64,000 bases of DNA from Capitulum mitella (Eukaryota; Arthropoda; Thecostraca; Pollicipedomorpha; Pollicipedidae). Below are positions 1 through 10,848 of the stretch, in pieces. The translations under genes were made by a program, and so were the position numbers. Each line of letters starts with the position of its first letter. Positions within the stretch are counted from its first letter, which is position 1. The DNA lies in NCBI GenBank assembly GCA_030062745.1, contig CP099841.1, positions 31,860,368-31,924,367 of the forward strand. The letters are read 5' to 3'. A model generated the notes under the pieces. It saw only the letters and a program-made list of their open reading frames with translations, was not told the origin of the DNA and did not search any database.

Positions 1-75
1 GGGCCGGGCGGGCTGCCTGTCGCGCCCATGCCGCGGCGGCACAGCCCTCGGGCGGGGGGAATGCGTCAGCGGCGC
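1..75 (-). CDS. btsz: possible btsz linker exon between C2A and C2B (partial)
   Basis: On the minus strand a pyrimidine-containing acceptor (GGCTTCAG) precedes position 75. The phase-0 frame stays open for 25 codons to the window edge (begins APLTHSPRP, proline/arginine rich). The C2A exon at 930-1091 also ends in phase 0, so the two could join. The sequence has no family signature, so this is only a phase- and splice-compatible candidate. Confidence 0.28.
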
Positions 76-929
76 CTGAAGCCAAGCCTCTACTGGTCCC
101 GGGGCCGCGGCGTTCAGTCGGAGACGGCACTTCTTTTCAGAGGAACAACGTCTTGTCTGTGCATTAGCTGCTAAGGTTACAGAGATGAGAGCATGAGTCC
201 AGAGCGCTGCATCCGCCTCCGCCGCCAGGGAGTCGTCCGCAGCGTTTCATCAGACCCCCAGCCATGTCTCTCCCTTGGTCCCCACCTATCGCACTTCGTT
301 CCCTCAGCTCCACAAGACCGCGTCTTGTCTCTCAACACGGTCGAAAAAAAACCCTCTGCGGTCGGCGAACAGCACGGGATGACACGCCCTGTGGTGATTA
401 GGGCAGCCTCAGCTAAGCTCTGCCGAAGGTCGGCTCACCGTCTGATTGAGTTCCCCTCAGCTATTCTCAGCCCCAATACCCGGTGGTATGATCACGTAAC
501 ATGCCATGTTCCGGGGCCAACATCAGTTAGGAAACTGCTGTGCGGGTGACTGTCATCTTGTCAAATACGCCGCATGTTTGCTTGAATTGAGCACCCTTAC
601 AGTCGCCCAATTTCAACGCGCGTCCACGCAGAGGGAACCTGACCTCCGCCGGAACCAACTAAGACGGCCAAAACAGCAACGCCTGAAACGTTAACAGGTG
701 TCCCACCACGAGGTTCACTACACAACGCGAGACTGTCAACCACCCTGTGACGCCTGACGTCATTAACCCACACAAAACAGCAGCGAGCAGCCGCTGCCGT
801 CGCGCTGCCCGCCCACGCTGTCCGTGTCTCTGTCTATGCTGACTCGTGTGCTGAGAAAACATTCTTTGCATCGCGCGGTCTCGTCCCCAACTCCTTCCGC
901 CGGAGTGGGGCGCGCGCGGTCGAACTCAC
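76..929 (-). other. btsz intron after C2A (content)
   Basis: Intron following the donor GTGAGT at 929-924. It holds no recognisable exon, repeat or transposon. Short open frames here have no family motif. Confidence 0.45.
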
Positions 930-1091
930 ACGCTCCTGGAGGGTGTACCAGCGCGGGCTGGTGTCGTCGAAGAGCTGTCGACTGAGCGGCAGCACCACCT
1001 CGCCCAGGAAGTCGTTGCGTCCGAACATGTCGCTGTGCCAGACGGTGACCCAGAGCGTGCGACTCTCCAGCTCGGAGACGGCGGCCGAAAA
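930..1091 (-). CDS. btsz: btsz exon: C-terminal part of C2A domain
   Basis: A 162-nt, 54-codon exon between acceptor CCGCAG and donor GTGAGT, phase 0 at both ends. It encodes the last strands of C2A: SELESRTLWVTVWHSD, then MFGRNDFLGEVVLPL, and ends WYTLQER. This is characteristic of Slp/bitesize C2A. In the calcium-binding loop 3 the first of the usual aspartates is histidine (the H of WHSD), while the second (D of HSD) and third (D of GRND) are kept. Calcium binding may therefore be weakened, as in several Slp C2A domains. It joins in phase to the exon at 1631-1733. Confidence 0.9.
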
Positions 1092-1630
1092 CTGCGGCAC
1101 GCGGGCGTCACGTCATTCGCGATGGATGTATCGGCAGGCGGCAGAGATACGGCGAGCACCAGTTTACCAGTGGCAGACACACAGACAGTGTCCCAGAGGC
1201 CGGATGCACGGCACACTGCCGTCAAAGATTCCATGAGCGCAAGTTTACCGGAAGCACACACAACACCAAGCGGCCGAGCGGTGAGCGGTGAGCGGTGAGC
1301 CATGAGACATGAGCCATGCCACTCCAGTCACAGGGCTGAGAGGCCAGACACGTGACACGCTTCCGTCGCAGATTTGACGAGCGTCAATTCACCGGCGTCA
1401 GACATCGTCAGGCGGAGCGGACAAGAGGCCAACCACATGACGCTCTCCCGTCACAGATGGGGACATTAGCAACATCCAGAAACATGTCAGTTGGACGACT
1501 GGTGTAAAAAAGTGACGGAAAAACGACATCTACAATTCAAATGCGATCGCTTAGGACCACGAGAAAACGTAGACACACAGCCGCGCAACAATGTCGCCAT
1601 TTGTTGACTGAGCTTTTGTTAGCCTCACAC
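1092..1630 (-). other. btsz intron within C2A (content)
   Basis: A 539-bp intron (donor GTGTGA at 1630, acceptor CAG at 1094-1092). It contains short duplicated GAGCGGT/GAGCCAT motifs near 1280-1315 and nothing else recognisable. Confidence 0.6.
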
Positions 1631-1733
1631 CTTCAAAACTTCGTCAAACACAGGGTGCAGCGTGTGCTTCTTTGTTTTCGTCTTTCTCTTCCCACTCTTG
1701 GATCTATCAGGGAGCAAATACGCTTTCACGTAA
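1631..1733 (-). CDS. btsz: btsz exon: polybasic middle of C2A domain
   Basis: A 103-nt exon, too short for routine ORF calling. The acceptor is a good pyrimidine tract ending TTTCAG and the donor is GTGTGA. One base completes a proline codon from the previous exon, then 34 codons follow: [34 protein letters not shown]. This is the classic C2A beta-4 polybasic strand, which in this family binds phosphoinositides. The usual LNP motif reads LHP here (Asn to His), a single-base change that could be real or a sequence error. The phase fit on both sides (CC|T TAC and phase 0) makes the call secure. Confidence 0.92.
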
Positions 1734-1968
1734 CTGAAACGAAAACAAAAGACTGTAAAATGTCAGATCATGGTGCAAAAAGACAAGCCTGACCACACTG
1801 CAAAACAGACTCTTTAAAGTAATGACGCTTTAAATTACTACCAAACACCAAACAAACAGACTCTTTAAAGTACTGACGCTTTAAAACACCGCCAAACAAA
1901 CCACTTCGGCGCCTTTTCTTTGACACGCAAAGTATCAGAATCAAACACTTAGAAGTTTGAAAAATGTA

Positions 1969-1997
1969 CGAGGGGTGTATGAAAAGTTTTAAGCATC
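1969..1997 (+). repeat. mariner terminal inverted repeat (left)
   Basis: Begins CGAGGGGTGTATGAAAAG and matches the inverted right end in 27 of 29 positions. TA precedes it at 1967-1968. Confidence 0.93.
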
Positions 1998-2032
1998 AAA
2001 AAAACTAAAAGGGATAAGGGATTTTTGATGAT

Positions 2033-3082
2033 TTATTTTTCAACATAGTCCCCCTCAAGGGCTGAACACTTGCTCCAACGGCGCTGAAGCGCTTTTATCC
2101 CGGTGTAGAAGAACTCTTTTGTTTGGGACTCAAGAAACCCCTCGACTGCAGCTATGACGTCATCATCACTGGCAAAACGGCGACCAGCCAAGGCTTTTTT
2201 CATTTGGGGGAAAAGATGGAAGTCGAAGGGGACCAGGTCTGGCGAATAAGGTGGATGGGGAACAAGTTCGAATCCACAATCGTGAATTGTTGCCATGACA
2301 ATCACTGAGGTGTGGGCTAGTGCATTGTCCTGGTGGAAGAGGATTCCTCTTGTGAGCATTCCTGGCGTTTTTCCTATGATTACTTCCCGTAGGCGCTTCA
2401 GTTGTCCAGAATAATGCTGTCCAGTCACTGTGTGGCCCTTCTGGAGGTATTCGATCAGTATGACACCCTGGGAATCCCAGAAAAGAAAGGCCATGACCTT
2501 GCCAGCTGAAGGAACGACCTTGGCCTTCTTTGGGGTCGGAGATGACGTGTGCTTCCACTGCTTTGATTGTTCTTTGGTTTCGGGTTGGTAGTGATGAACC
2601 CAGCTTTCATCTATAGTGATGCATCGAGCAAGGAAATTGTCTTCATCAGCTTCAAACAATTCAAGATTGCCCTTGGATACAGTGCACCTGGTGCGTTTCT
2701 GTTCAGGTGTCAAAAGACGAGGGACCCACCTTGCAGAAACTTTTGAGAATCCCAGTTCTTTGGTCAAAATTTTGTCTGCTCGCTCAATGGATATCCCAAG
2801 TCTCTCTGCTATCTGATGACATGATATCCGACGATCTTGCATGACCATCTGCAGAGCAAGGTCAAGATTATCTTTGGTTGTTGCTGTTGGGGGTCGTCCT
2901 GACCTTGGGTCATCTTCAACACTGTCTCTGCCACGCTTGAATTTTCTGATCCAACGTTTGACTGTCGCATATGAAGGGGCACTGTCTGCTAATGTTCTCA
3001 ACATGTCATCATGAATTTCTGAAGCAGTCATGCCTTTCAAATGCAGGTACTTAATGACTGCACGAATTTCTGTTTTCTCCAT
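2033..3082 (-). CDS. mariner transposase, DD34D, intact
   Basis: A 349-residue protein, full length for mariner (about 345). The N-terminal third is the paired helix-turn-helix DNA-binding region (first helices near residues 1-55, second near 75-115), followed by the linker motif WVPRLLTPEQ. The catalytic triad is visible: the D of IDESWVHH, the D of HQDNALAH, and the last D of YSPDLVPFDFHLF, which lies after exactly 34 intervening residues. The enzyme cuts the element at its inverted repeats and inserts it at TA. The start ATG lies about 150 bp inside the right end, as usual. There is no frameshift or stop, so it may encode active enzyme. The surrounding btsz intron does not depend on it. 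Confidence 0.96.
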   Translation of the reverse strand: MEKTEIRAVIKYLHLKGMTASEIHDDMLRTLADSAPSYATVKRWIRKFKRGRDSVEDDPRSGRPPTATTKDNLDLALQMVMQDRRISCHQIAERLGISIERADKILTKELGFSKVSARWVPRLLTPEQKRTRCTVSKGNLELFEADEDNFLARCITIDESWVHHYQPETKEQSKQWKHTSSPTPKKAKVVPSAGKVMAFLFWDSQGVILIEYLQKGHTVTGQHYSGQLKRLREVIIGKTPGMLTRGILFHQDNALAHTSVIVMATIHDCGFELVPHPPYSPDLVPFDFHLFPQMKKALAGRRFASDDDVIAAVEGFLESQTKEFFYTGIKALQRRWSKCSALEGDYVEK

Positions 3083-3235
3083 TTTTCACTGAATCCTTGA
3101 CCCTTGCTTATTCAAACATCTCCCAAAAAAAATGAAAAACATGTTAGAATCTCAAACATTTGGCAGGAATACTTACAAAAGGTTGTAGTTTCAAAAAATC
3201 ATAGGTTTGACCATGCATCAACGCTTCTTATACAC

Positions 3236-3264
3236 GATGCTTAAAACTTTTCATACATCCTTCG
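3236..3264 (-). repeat. mariner terminal inverted repeat (right)
   Basis: Read on the minus strand it begins CGAAGGATGTATGAAAAG. It is followed by the TA duplication at 3265-3266. Confidence 0.93.
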
Positions 3265-4494
3265 TATAGCTTGCTTCCACTATTACAAGATGAAATGCGT
3301 ATGAACAACGATGCCAAAGCGTGCTACTAACACCCACCACAATCTTCCCGGACTTGACAAAACTGACGACAGTTTATATTCATTTGCAACACCCCTGGCC
3401 ACTAAATCTCAATGTCCGTGGTCCGAGACGGAAAACGAGCAGGTGATGCTCATATTCTGAACCAGGGAAGCCGTTCGACGTGCTGACTGATGTAAGAGGC
3501 AGAAGCGGATGGCCGGAGTTTTGCCTATGAGGCCATTCAGCACGGCGTCCTCTCAGCGAAACGCCATGCCAGACTCTCACATGACGGTCGTACCAAGCGA
3601 GGCATTTTCCATCACATGATGCTGTCAAGTCACCGCATTATCCCCTGAGTGGCCCGTCCGTTCGCTGTCTCCGGTAACAAACTTAGTACAGATATAGCTG
3701 CCGTCTGACGTCCCCGGTCTCTTGGCTCCGCGTCTGGCGGTACTGTGACGCGGCCGCCACACCCCGGGGGAAAACGGAGCAAGCCGCACGGAGACATGGT
3801 CAAAACGGATACGTGCTCACATACTTACCGACGCACTGAAACCTCAGGCCAAATCTACGTTATCTGACGACTGGCCCGCTGATGACACATTGTTGGCATA
3901 GTTATTGTAGAGCCAACAATGCGCGACTGCGAGCATGCCGTCCCATTACGTCCTGTCACGAAACTCCCAAAACATCGACACAGGAGACCGCACAACATGA
4001 AGACAAATGAAAGACGAAAAAGGTTACGGGGAGGGGAGAGAATGGTTCAGGAAAACTCAGAAGGCCAAAAGAGAACTATACATAAGCGAGCTGTTCGCCC
4101 AGGAGCCAGGGAAATCGTCAAGAAAAGGGTTTCGGGTTCATTACAAATCATCACATCTCGATGGATGATAAAACGTGTACTTCCATTACAGTGCAGCTTT
4201 CAAAATGAGCAGTCCCTGAATAATGTAAAATATTATAAAACGAAATCATCTGGCAAAGCATCGCAGCACCCGAAGCAAAGGGTAACGGTATTCTCTCGAG
4301 TCCATCTTGATCAGACGGTTTGCAGGAGACAGGAAACGAAACAGCTCCTCGGCGTCCCAATGCCCGTCCGTGTAAACACGGACGCTTTGCTCTTCGCTCC
4401 GATGGACTGGCCACCAATGTCGCTGGCCCGGCGCGAGGCACACAGCCCAGCCGAGCGAAGCCCGCCGCCCGCGGCGCAATCAGCTAAAACGTAC

Positions 4495-4676
4495 GGGTCG
4501 GAGCGGCTGCGTTTGGTGTCGACGGCGGCCAGGTCGCGGCACTGTTTGACGGTGACCTCGAGCGCGCTCTGCTGGTAGTTGTACTGCAGCGCCAGCTCCA
4601 CGTCGCCCCGCACCGGCACCGTGCCGTACCGCGCCTCGCCCGCCGAGTACACGCTGGCCAGTGAGTCGCTCCGAGA
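4495..4676 (-). CDS. btsz: btsz exon: start of C2A domain
   Basis: A 182-nt exon (60 codons plus two bases) between acceptor CTGTTGCAG and donor GTACGT. It opens with SRSDSLASVYSAGEARYG, the conserved stretch just before C2A. It continues with VPVRGDVELALQYNY and VTVKQCRDLAAVDTKRSRSD. The loop-1 calcium aspartates (D of AAVD, D of RSD before PYV) are kept. The exon ends CC, and the next exon supplies T for the proline of DPYVK. That fit chooses this donor over the one three bases downstream. Confidence 0.93.
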
Positions 4677-5744
4677 CTGCAACAGACGAGGGCGCGGCGG
4701 GGTTAGGGGCTGACCGTGAGGTGGACACGGCGGGTGCACGACAGAGTCCGGGGCTGAAGGGGAGGCGACAGCGACAAACAAGCAGTGACGCTACTGAAAA
4801 CACTGAGACGGTAACAGAGACACGTAAGTCCTCGCGTGATTCACGGAGTGTTCAGTTGTACTTAGCATGATTATTGATTAGCTGTGCGACTCCGCAACGA
4901 AGACCATCAATCAAAGGCCGAGGACGTTGAAAACTAGGTCAAGGAAAGCAACGGACTTCGCGTTTTATAAACTGAGACAGCGGTGACGGGATCGATGGCT
5001 AAGGTAACTGCCCAGGCGCTTCTCGTCTGCAACGGAACACTGTACCCAACGGAGGACACTCATGGAAGCGTCCACACAGCACTTATTCCGCACCACGTCA
5101 ACGTACACAAATCCAACGCCAGGCGACGAGTCACACTCGACTGCCAAGCCCAGGCTGGCAATCCAGAACGTCAGCCACCAAAGTCATCCAGAAAACAACG
5201 TCGTGATGTGGCCAAGGAAGCCAGCCGAGCCAGGTCGCCGCAGGCCACGCGTGGGGCGGCGCAGACAGGGCGGCTGGGCCAGGCCTAGTCGCCTGCCGCA
5301 CGCCCGGAAGGTGTCGAGTGGCTGAGCCGTCAGCGTGCGAACGTTGCAGCCGGTGCAACCCGCCTCGGCAAACACAGGAACAAACGACCCGCCGCGACCT
5401 GAACCGGAGCCGGCAGGCCATTCAAAACAGCGCCTGCTGACGGGCGGCGGCAGCCCGCGCCGCCTGCGCCGGCGACCGGCGGCGGACGGCGCCGCTCCGG
5501 TCGCCGGCGGCGGGGCCGGGCGGCGCCAGGTGAGCTGCAGCCGCCGCCGCCGGCCGGCCGTCTGTGGCAGGCCGGCCGGCGGCGGCAGAGAGGGCGGGCA
5601 GATTTCCCGGAGGACTGGCCCGCCGTCTGCCGCCGTGCAAACGCACGGCACCGGCAGCGCCGCCGGCCGGTCGATACCGCTAACCGACGTCACCCGGGGC
5701 GTCCCGGACCCGTCAGACGGGGTGGCGCCGGGTCAACGGTCAGA

Positions 5745-5875
5745 CGTGGTGAGGTCGGGGTCACCAGTCAGAGGTGGTGACGCTGGGGTAACCGGTCAGA
5801 GGTTGTGACGCTGGGTGGCCGGCCAGAGGTGGTGACGCTGGGGTGACCGGTCAGAGATGGTAGAGCTGAGATGGA
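5745..5875. repeat. 27-28-bp imperfect tandem repeat
   Basis: About four copies of a unit containing GGTCAGAGGTGGTGACGCTG; the GACGCT landmark falls at 5779, 5807 and 5834. Confidence 0.7.
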
Positions 5876-6849
5876 CGGTCAGAGGTCAGTGAGCATCACT
5901 GCTGCCACTGTCCAGTGAGCCTCACTGCTGCCGTGATACCACCGAAGTATGTTCCATATTTCACTGGAGCCCGCCAGTGTGTGAGAAGCGACGATTATGA
6001 TGGAAAGCCCGTCCTTTCGCCTTAGAGTAGCTTCGTTACCCGTTCCCACGTTTGCTCTTACATTCCACCTCTGTTTTTATGTCTTCAGTCTTCATCTCTA
6101 CATTCCAGTCCACTTCAAAACACAAATCTGCAAGCTTCCGAAAAACAAAATAAATCCTGGGTGCAATTTCAATGTCACGTCCTTTGGTAACTGCATTGCA
6201 GAGGTACAATGTTCTGTTAAGAAAATTATGGCCATCGCCCTGCTATGTCAAGACTTTTCACATCATGCTCGTCGCATTTCGAGACATCGGCCCAGTCACG
6301 AGGCAGAAGAAGGGAACGATGCGTTTCCAAACGTCGGATTTGAACTATCAATGCCATCTAATTCCACTCAACACGACTGATAGCTTGACGGAGAGCTGGG
6401 AGATTTCACGCGACTGCTTTAACAGGTACTTTGGTTCGGCTAATAAAGCGTGAAAGACTGGATCAGTGGAATTTGCGCAACAATTAAACTTGACGAGTGA
6501 ACTTTTCGCACGTGGGCGCAAAGCTCCACGTCTAACGACGCCATATCAATGTTTAATTGTCATAAACCATTGCGAACTTGATTTCTTTTTATTTCGGCTT
6601 CTATCCGCCACGACAGAGGTACCCAAAATGAAGTTTCCGGAGCCAGCACTGACAACCGCCACACGCTCGTCAGACTGGCCGGCCGGCCGGGGCGGTGAGC
6701 GTCGTCTGGCCGGGCCGCCGGCGCCGGTGTCGGTGCCGCGGCCGGAACCGGCGTTCGACAAAGCGGCATCGACCTGGGCCGGCCGCGCCGTGCCGACACG
6801 CCGCCAATCCTGCGGCCGCTTATGTCACGGCCGGCCGGCAGGCCGCAGC

Positions 6850-7030
6850 GGGGCGCCCCGGCCGACCGGAGCGGGTCACCCCCGGCGGCAGCGGGGCGCC
6901 CCGGCCCAGCCCCGACCGGAGCGGGTCACCCCCGGCGGCAGCGGGGCGCCCCGGCCCAGCCCCGACCGGAGCGGGTCACCCCGGCGGCAGCGGGGCGCCC
7001 CGGCCCAGCCCCGATCGGAGCGGGCTATCC
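6850..7030. repeat. 50-bp GC-rich minisatellite
   Basis: About 3.5 copies containing GACCGGAGCGGGTCACCC. The landmark recurs at 6869, 6919, 6969 and 7018 (spacing 50, 50, 49). Not coding: the period breaks frame. Confidence 0.85.
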
Positions 7031-8519
7031 CAGGGCAGACGTCACGAACGTGACGCCGGCAGTGAGGAGCGAGGGAGGGTACACGCGCCGCGCAGGAGCG
7101 TCGCCGTTTTGTTCTGTTTTGTTTCCAATCACCAGGTGCACAGGTTCGCGAAGAACGCGTGGTCTCAGAGGCACGCGTTGCCTTGGCCGATACGAGTATT
7201 TCGGAAAAATGGCATGTTTTTCCGAAGAGGGAATCAAACTATGCTCGTTACACCGGCCGTCATTACACTTTTAATCAGTGATTAAAAGCGTGATTACCCC
7301 CAGCGCAAATTATCCAGTCTGGATGGCCATTATCGGCAAGCGAGCGAAGGATCTATTCGACAATGTCAGAACGGACGGCCGGACGGGCCATTCTGCAGGG
7401 CGTATGACTATGTGCAGTGCGGCGATGGTGCGCTCATCGACCACCTCAAACAGCCCGAGGCGGGCCTGGCACGGTTTATGAGTTTATGAGCCCGGGTCGA
7501 TGGAGCAGGCGGCAACAGAACCATGAACAGTGCAATCATGTTTTTCGCCGGTCTTGAGCGTTGATAGCCACAAGGAACGCAGAAATAATACCAATCCACG
7601 GAAAAGTCAGCAGCAAAGCAAGGCCCTACTAACTTCATCTTGGCTGATCTGACCGCTACTGCATGGTGCTCCATTTATTTCACCAAGAATAAACTGCGCT
7701 GGGCACTCATTATAGGGAGTCTGAGATACGTCCTGGATTACCTAAGTCAGATGATCACAAACCAGGTAAGTGGGCGGATAGCACTTCAGCACGTTAGAAA
7801 ACGAAAGGGTGGTGGAGACAAGAACCACAAACGGAGGTGCCGATGGCGCCATTTAAAACGCCTTTTCGGTACACCGCAATCTTTCAGTCGGGGCGACGCG
7901 CTGTAGCGATACAGTTCACGCAAACGGGTAATCGCGGCGGAATAGCTCTCCAGAGTGAAGGTTCCAAAGAATGAGGAGGCTTCTGATGGATGACGTCATT
8001 ACGCAGTTAACGGTGACGCATTCGCCCAGCACACTACAACAGGTGCCTGTTGTCTTCCCTAACTCGACCTAACATTAAGCTGTCGGCTACAGTGGGGCAC
8101 TCCGATTCTTTTCTTCGTCCGTCATGTGTAAGACCACACGTCCGACGTGAAGAAAGGACAGTCAATCACACTATAAATTGGCAGCGGTATACCGCGCTTA
8201 GTCGGCATTGTAATGCCATTTTTGGTATACATGACGAAAGACAGGCCTCGACATCTGACAATGCCTCATTCACGAACAATAATCAGGAGAGCATGAGCCT
8301 CTTATTGTCGAGGGAAAGCTACCCATCCCGAAAACCATTAGTGAAAGTCCTCGCGAGGTTTACATGCAGTCAAAAGCACTCCGTCGCCTGCCCAAGCGCG
8401 CCTACGCCGGCATAACGGTGTCCGGAACAAACTGTTCTGCAAATTAACGTGAGCGATGCTCAGACTAGCTTTCACGGCGTACGCTGGGCAAAACACGATG
8501 CCGATTTTGCCGCGTCGAC

Positions 8520-9060
8520 GAGATCAAAAGACGGCCCCGCTGGCCGGGCCGTGCGCCGATCGGCGGCCGGCTCGTGTATACCGCAGGGTTCGAGCAAACC
8601 AGTCCGAAGGTCGCTCGGCGCCCGAGGCGGGGCAGGAAATTGGCAACGGTCGGGCGCGATGGGCGGGCATTAATTACGCAGCACGCCGCACGGGCGGCGT
8701 ACAGTAACCGACACGCCCCTTCATGGGAGCAGCGCGGCCCGCGGCCGGGCCGCCACTCCCGCGGCCGGACGTCCCGGGAACGCCGACGCACGTCGGGACC
8801 CGCCGACCCGGGCCCGCCGCCTAATTGAAATGTTCCCAGCCCGGCCGGCGCGCAGTCGCCGATTGGCCGGGGACGGTCGTCGGCCGTCGCCGCCGCCACC
8901 GAGCGTAAACAGTCATTACTTAGCCGGCGCGCCCGGACAGGTGCGTGATCCCCCTCCCCCGCCCCGTCCGCGGGCGCTAAACGGAGAAAACAGCCGCCCG
9001 GCGCGCCCGCGGCGGCACCGCCGGCCCATGGCCGTCCTCCGAGCGGCGTCGGCAGATGTT
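8520..9060. other. very GC-rich intronic island
   Basis: Dense CG dinucleotides interrupted by AT-rich motifs (ATTAATTA near 8669, CTAATTG near 8821). This resembles an enhancer or CpG-island segment rather than an exon. It sits 260 bp from the 9318-9496 exon in the downstream intron. Function is not shown. Confidence 0.3.
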
Positions 9061-9317
9061 CGCAGCCGCTGCGAACCAAAACTGCTGGACAGTGGCGTGA
9101 CCCGTCATCACAGGCCGTAACGCGCCGTGACGAGCCTCCTCCGACAACACTCACTGCCACACTCAGTGTGCAGGAAACGTTTCCGCCGTTGCTGTACGGG
9201 CGTCAGCAGCAGATAACGGCCGTCGATGTGGAGCGGTCCTCCGCGCCGGCAGGAGGACGGGCCGGCGCCGGGAGCGGCGGCCTGGTCCGCCGAGACGGCC
9301 GCCGGCGCCCGACTCAC

Positions 9318-9496
9318 CCCAAGAGTGGAGAGCTGCGAGGAGGACCGCTGCTGGTGGATGGCCACGAGCCGGTCGATGTCGTCCTCCGGCTCCGAGACGG
9401 GCAGGCTGGAGACGGAGCGGCGGTCCAGCGTGGACGACGAGCGCGCCGCCAGAGGCGACTCCCCTGGCCGGCACGGGGTGCCTGGCGACCGCTCGT
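9318..9496 (-). CDS. btsz: btsz linker exon before C2A; common to long and short forms
   Basis: A 179-nt exon, acceptor GTGCTGTCCGCAG, donor GTGAGT. Two bases (AC) complete a codon and 59 codons follow. It encodes a Ser/Pro-rich stretch and then a conserved-looking segment, SEPEDDIDRLVAIHQQR and SSSQLSTLG. This joins in phase 0 to SRSDSLASVYSAGE of the next exon. Its acceptor phase (needing one base upstream) fits both the giant exon (ends ...SHK+G) and the alternative first exon (ends ...RKQ+G). Either way the junction makes an Asp codon (GAC). It is therefore the likely convergence point of alternative transcripts. Confidence 0.86.
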
Positions 9497-10514
9497 CTGC
9501 GGACAGCACAACAACAGTTCAGACGGGCGGCCACAGCAGGCACAGGAAGTATCACGCCCTGGTCACACCCTGTCATCAAACGCATGAGATCACCTCCAAT
9601 GCAGATGACACGCGAGAAAGAATGGCAAAGACAGGCTCAGTCACAACAGGGCTTGCAAAAGTAGAGCCTCCAGAAACTTCCGCACGAGTGTGTTGCGGAA
9701 ATTAATGAAAAACAAATGCGACATCTCAAAACAAAGATCGTTCTCTAGACGGTTTCATGCTACAGTTCAGTTATGACGTGGAATTAATGAACGTTTTCTG
9801 GGGTATCCAGGACTGAAAAGAAGATCCCGGAGCATCAAAGACCGGCATCCACCACGATCCCAACAACTCTTAACGCTCGGAACAGTTATTAGTTAAGTAC
9901 AAAGGGAAGAGCGACAACTCCTTACAGCCATTCGCTTAAAGGGAACGTTCCATCTTGGTCAACTTTTGAAAGGCAGTTTCGGTGTGCCCGAAATACGACA
10001 CTGGTCACGTTTCCGACACTCATTTTCAATTTTCTATAAAATGCTTAGAAGCATAAAACGTGCGAAGTAAAACTTTATTCTGACGACAGCCCTCGATGAT
10101 GACGCAACACAGGTCTTCTGCTTGGCGTCAATGGTCTGCGGTCGCTCGTGTGGTTGCGCAACGCCTGACGAACGTACACGGATGGGGCGGACACTGGGGA
10201 AATTCGTGGAAAATGGGGCAGAAATTCCATAATTGCGCCACTTACGGATATGATTGACATAAGAAGTATGTTTCTACGGCTGCCACCTACACCATGGCTG
10301 TCTTATCCCAAAACAAACGTAAAAAGCGGAATATCTTTTTTTAAAACAAATTTGGTTCATGGCTCAATCTGTTGTGACCGATTGCTTGGATGATAAACAT
10401 CTCGGACAACAGTCATTCGCCGTATAAGTTTCTCATGTTCTGTATGTTCTGACTACCTCCAAAACACGTCAATTTTTTCGTCACCTTTAATATGTTGTTC
10501 GCAATTAGCCAATT

Positions 10515-10549
10515 CCGTTTGGAACACACCGCTGGTGTGTTCCAAACGG
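10515..10549. repeat. perfect 16-bp inverted repeat (hairpin)
   Basis: Arms CCGTTTGGAACACACC and its exact complement are separated by GCT. The right arm is also the start of the first unit of the adjacent 51-bp array. Confidence 0.93.
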
Positions 10550-10848
10550 CACCCAGCGCCCCTACTGGACCGGGTCTTGTTGGTCCGCCGTTCCAAACGG
10601 CACCCAGCGCACCTACTGGACCGGGTCTTGCTGGTCCGCCGTTCCAAAAGGCACCCAGCGCACCTACTGGACCGGGTCTTGCTGGTCCGCCGTTCCAAAA
10701 GGCACCCAGCGCACCTACTGGACCGGGTCTTGCTGGTCCGTCGTTCCAAACGGCACCCAGCGCCCCTACTGGACCGGGTCTTGCTGGTCCGCCGTTCCAA
10801 ACGGCACCCAGCGCCCCTACTGGACCGGGTCTTGCTGGTCCGCTGGTC
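10540..10848. repeat. 51-bp minisatellite, six copies
   Basis: Units begin TTCCAAA at 10540, 10591, 10642, 10693, 10744 and 10795, spaced exactly 51 bp, and differ at only a few positions. The unit is a multiple of three, so several frames stay open (one reads collagen-like, another FQTAPSAPTGPGLAGPP). There are no start, splice or family signals to support coding. Confidence 0.93.

Larger units (their letters stand above)
1969..3264 (-). mobile_element. mariner (Tc1/mariner) DNA transposon, complete
   Basis: A 1,296-bp element with 29-bp terminal inverted repeats that differ at two positions. It is flanked by TA target duplications at 1967-1968 and 3265-3266. It contains one uninterrupted transposase gene on the minus strand, the same orientation as the host btsz gene. 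Size, TA target and coding capacity are typical of mariner. Near-identical ends and an intact reading frame point to a fairly recent insertion. I did not assign a subfamily. Confidence 0.96.
1734..4494 (-). other. btsz intron within C2A carrying a mariner insertion
   Basis: A 2,761-bp intron from donor GTACGT (4494-4489) to acceptor CAG (1736-1734). It hosts the mariner element at 1969-3264, which is 47% of its length. Just left of the element lie two copies of an AGACTCTTTAAAGTA motif (about 1808-1880). The rest (3270-4480) shows no gene. Confidence 0.75.
4677..9317 (-). other. btsz intron upstream of C2A (content)
   Basis: A 4.6-kb intron. It holds a GC-rich block at 5420-5680, imperfect 27-28-bp repeats at about 5745-5875, a GC block with 50-bp repeats at 6660-7030, and a GC-rich block at 8520-9060. 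The AT-richer spacers show no exons. Confidence 0.5.

Noticed and set aside
8465..9160. Long open frame in GC-rich DNA (231 codons, minus), and similar ones at 15863-16504, 21768-22571 and 21933-22586
   Set aside because: CG-dense islands lack stop codons in several frames at once. The products are Arg/Pro/Ala strings with no domain, start context or splice partner.
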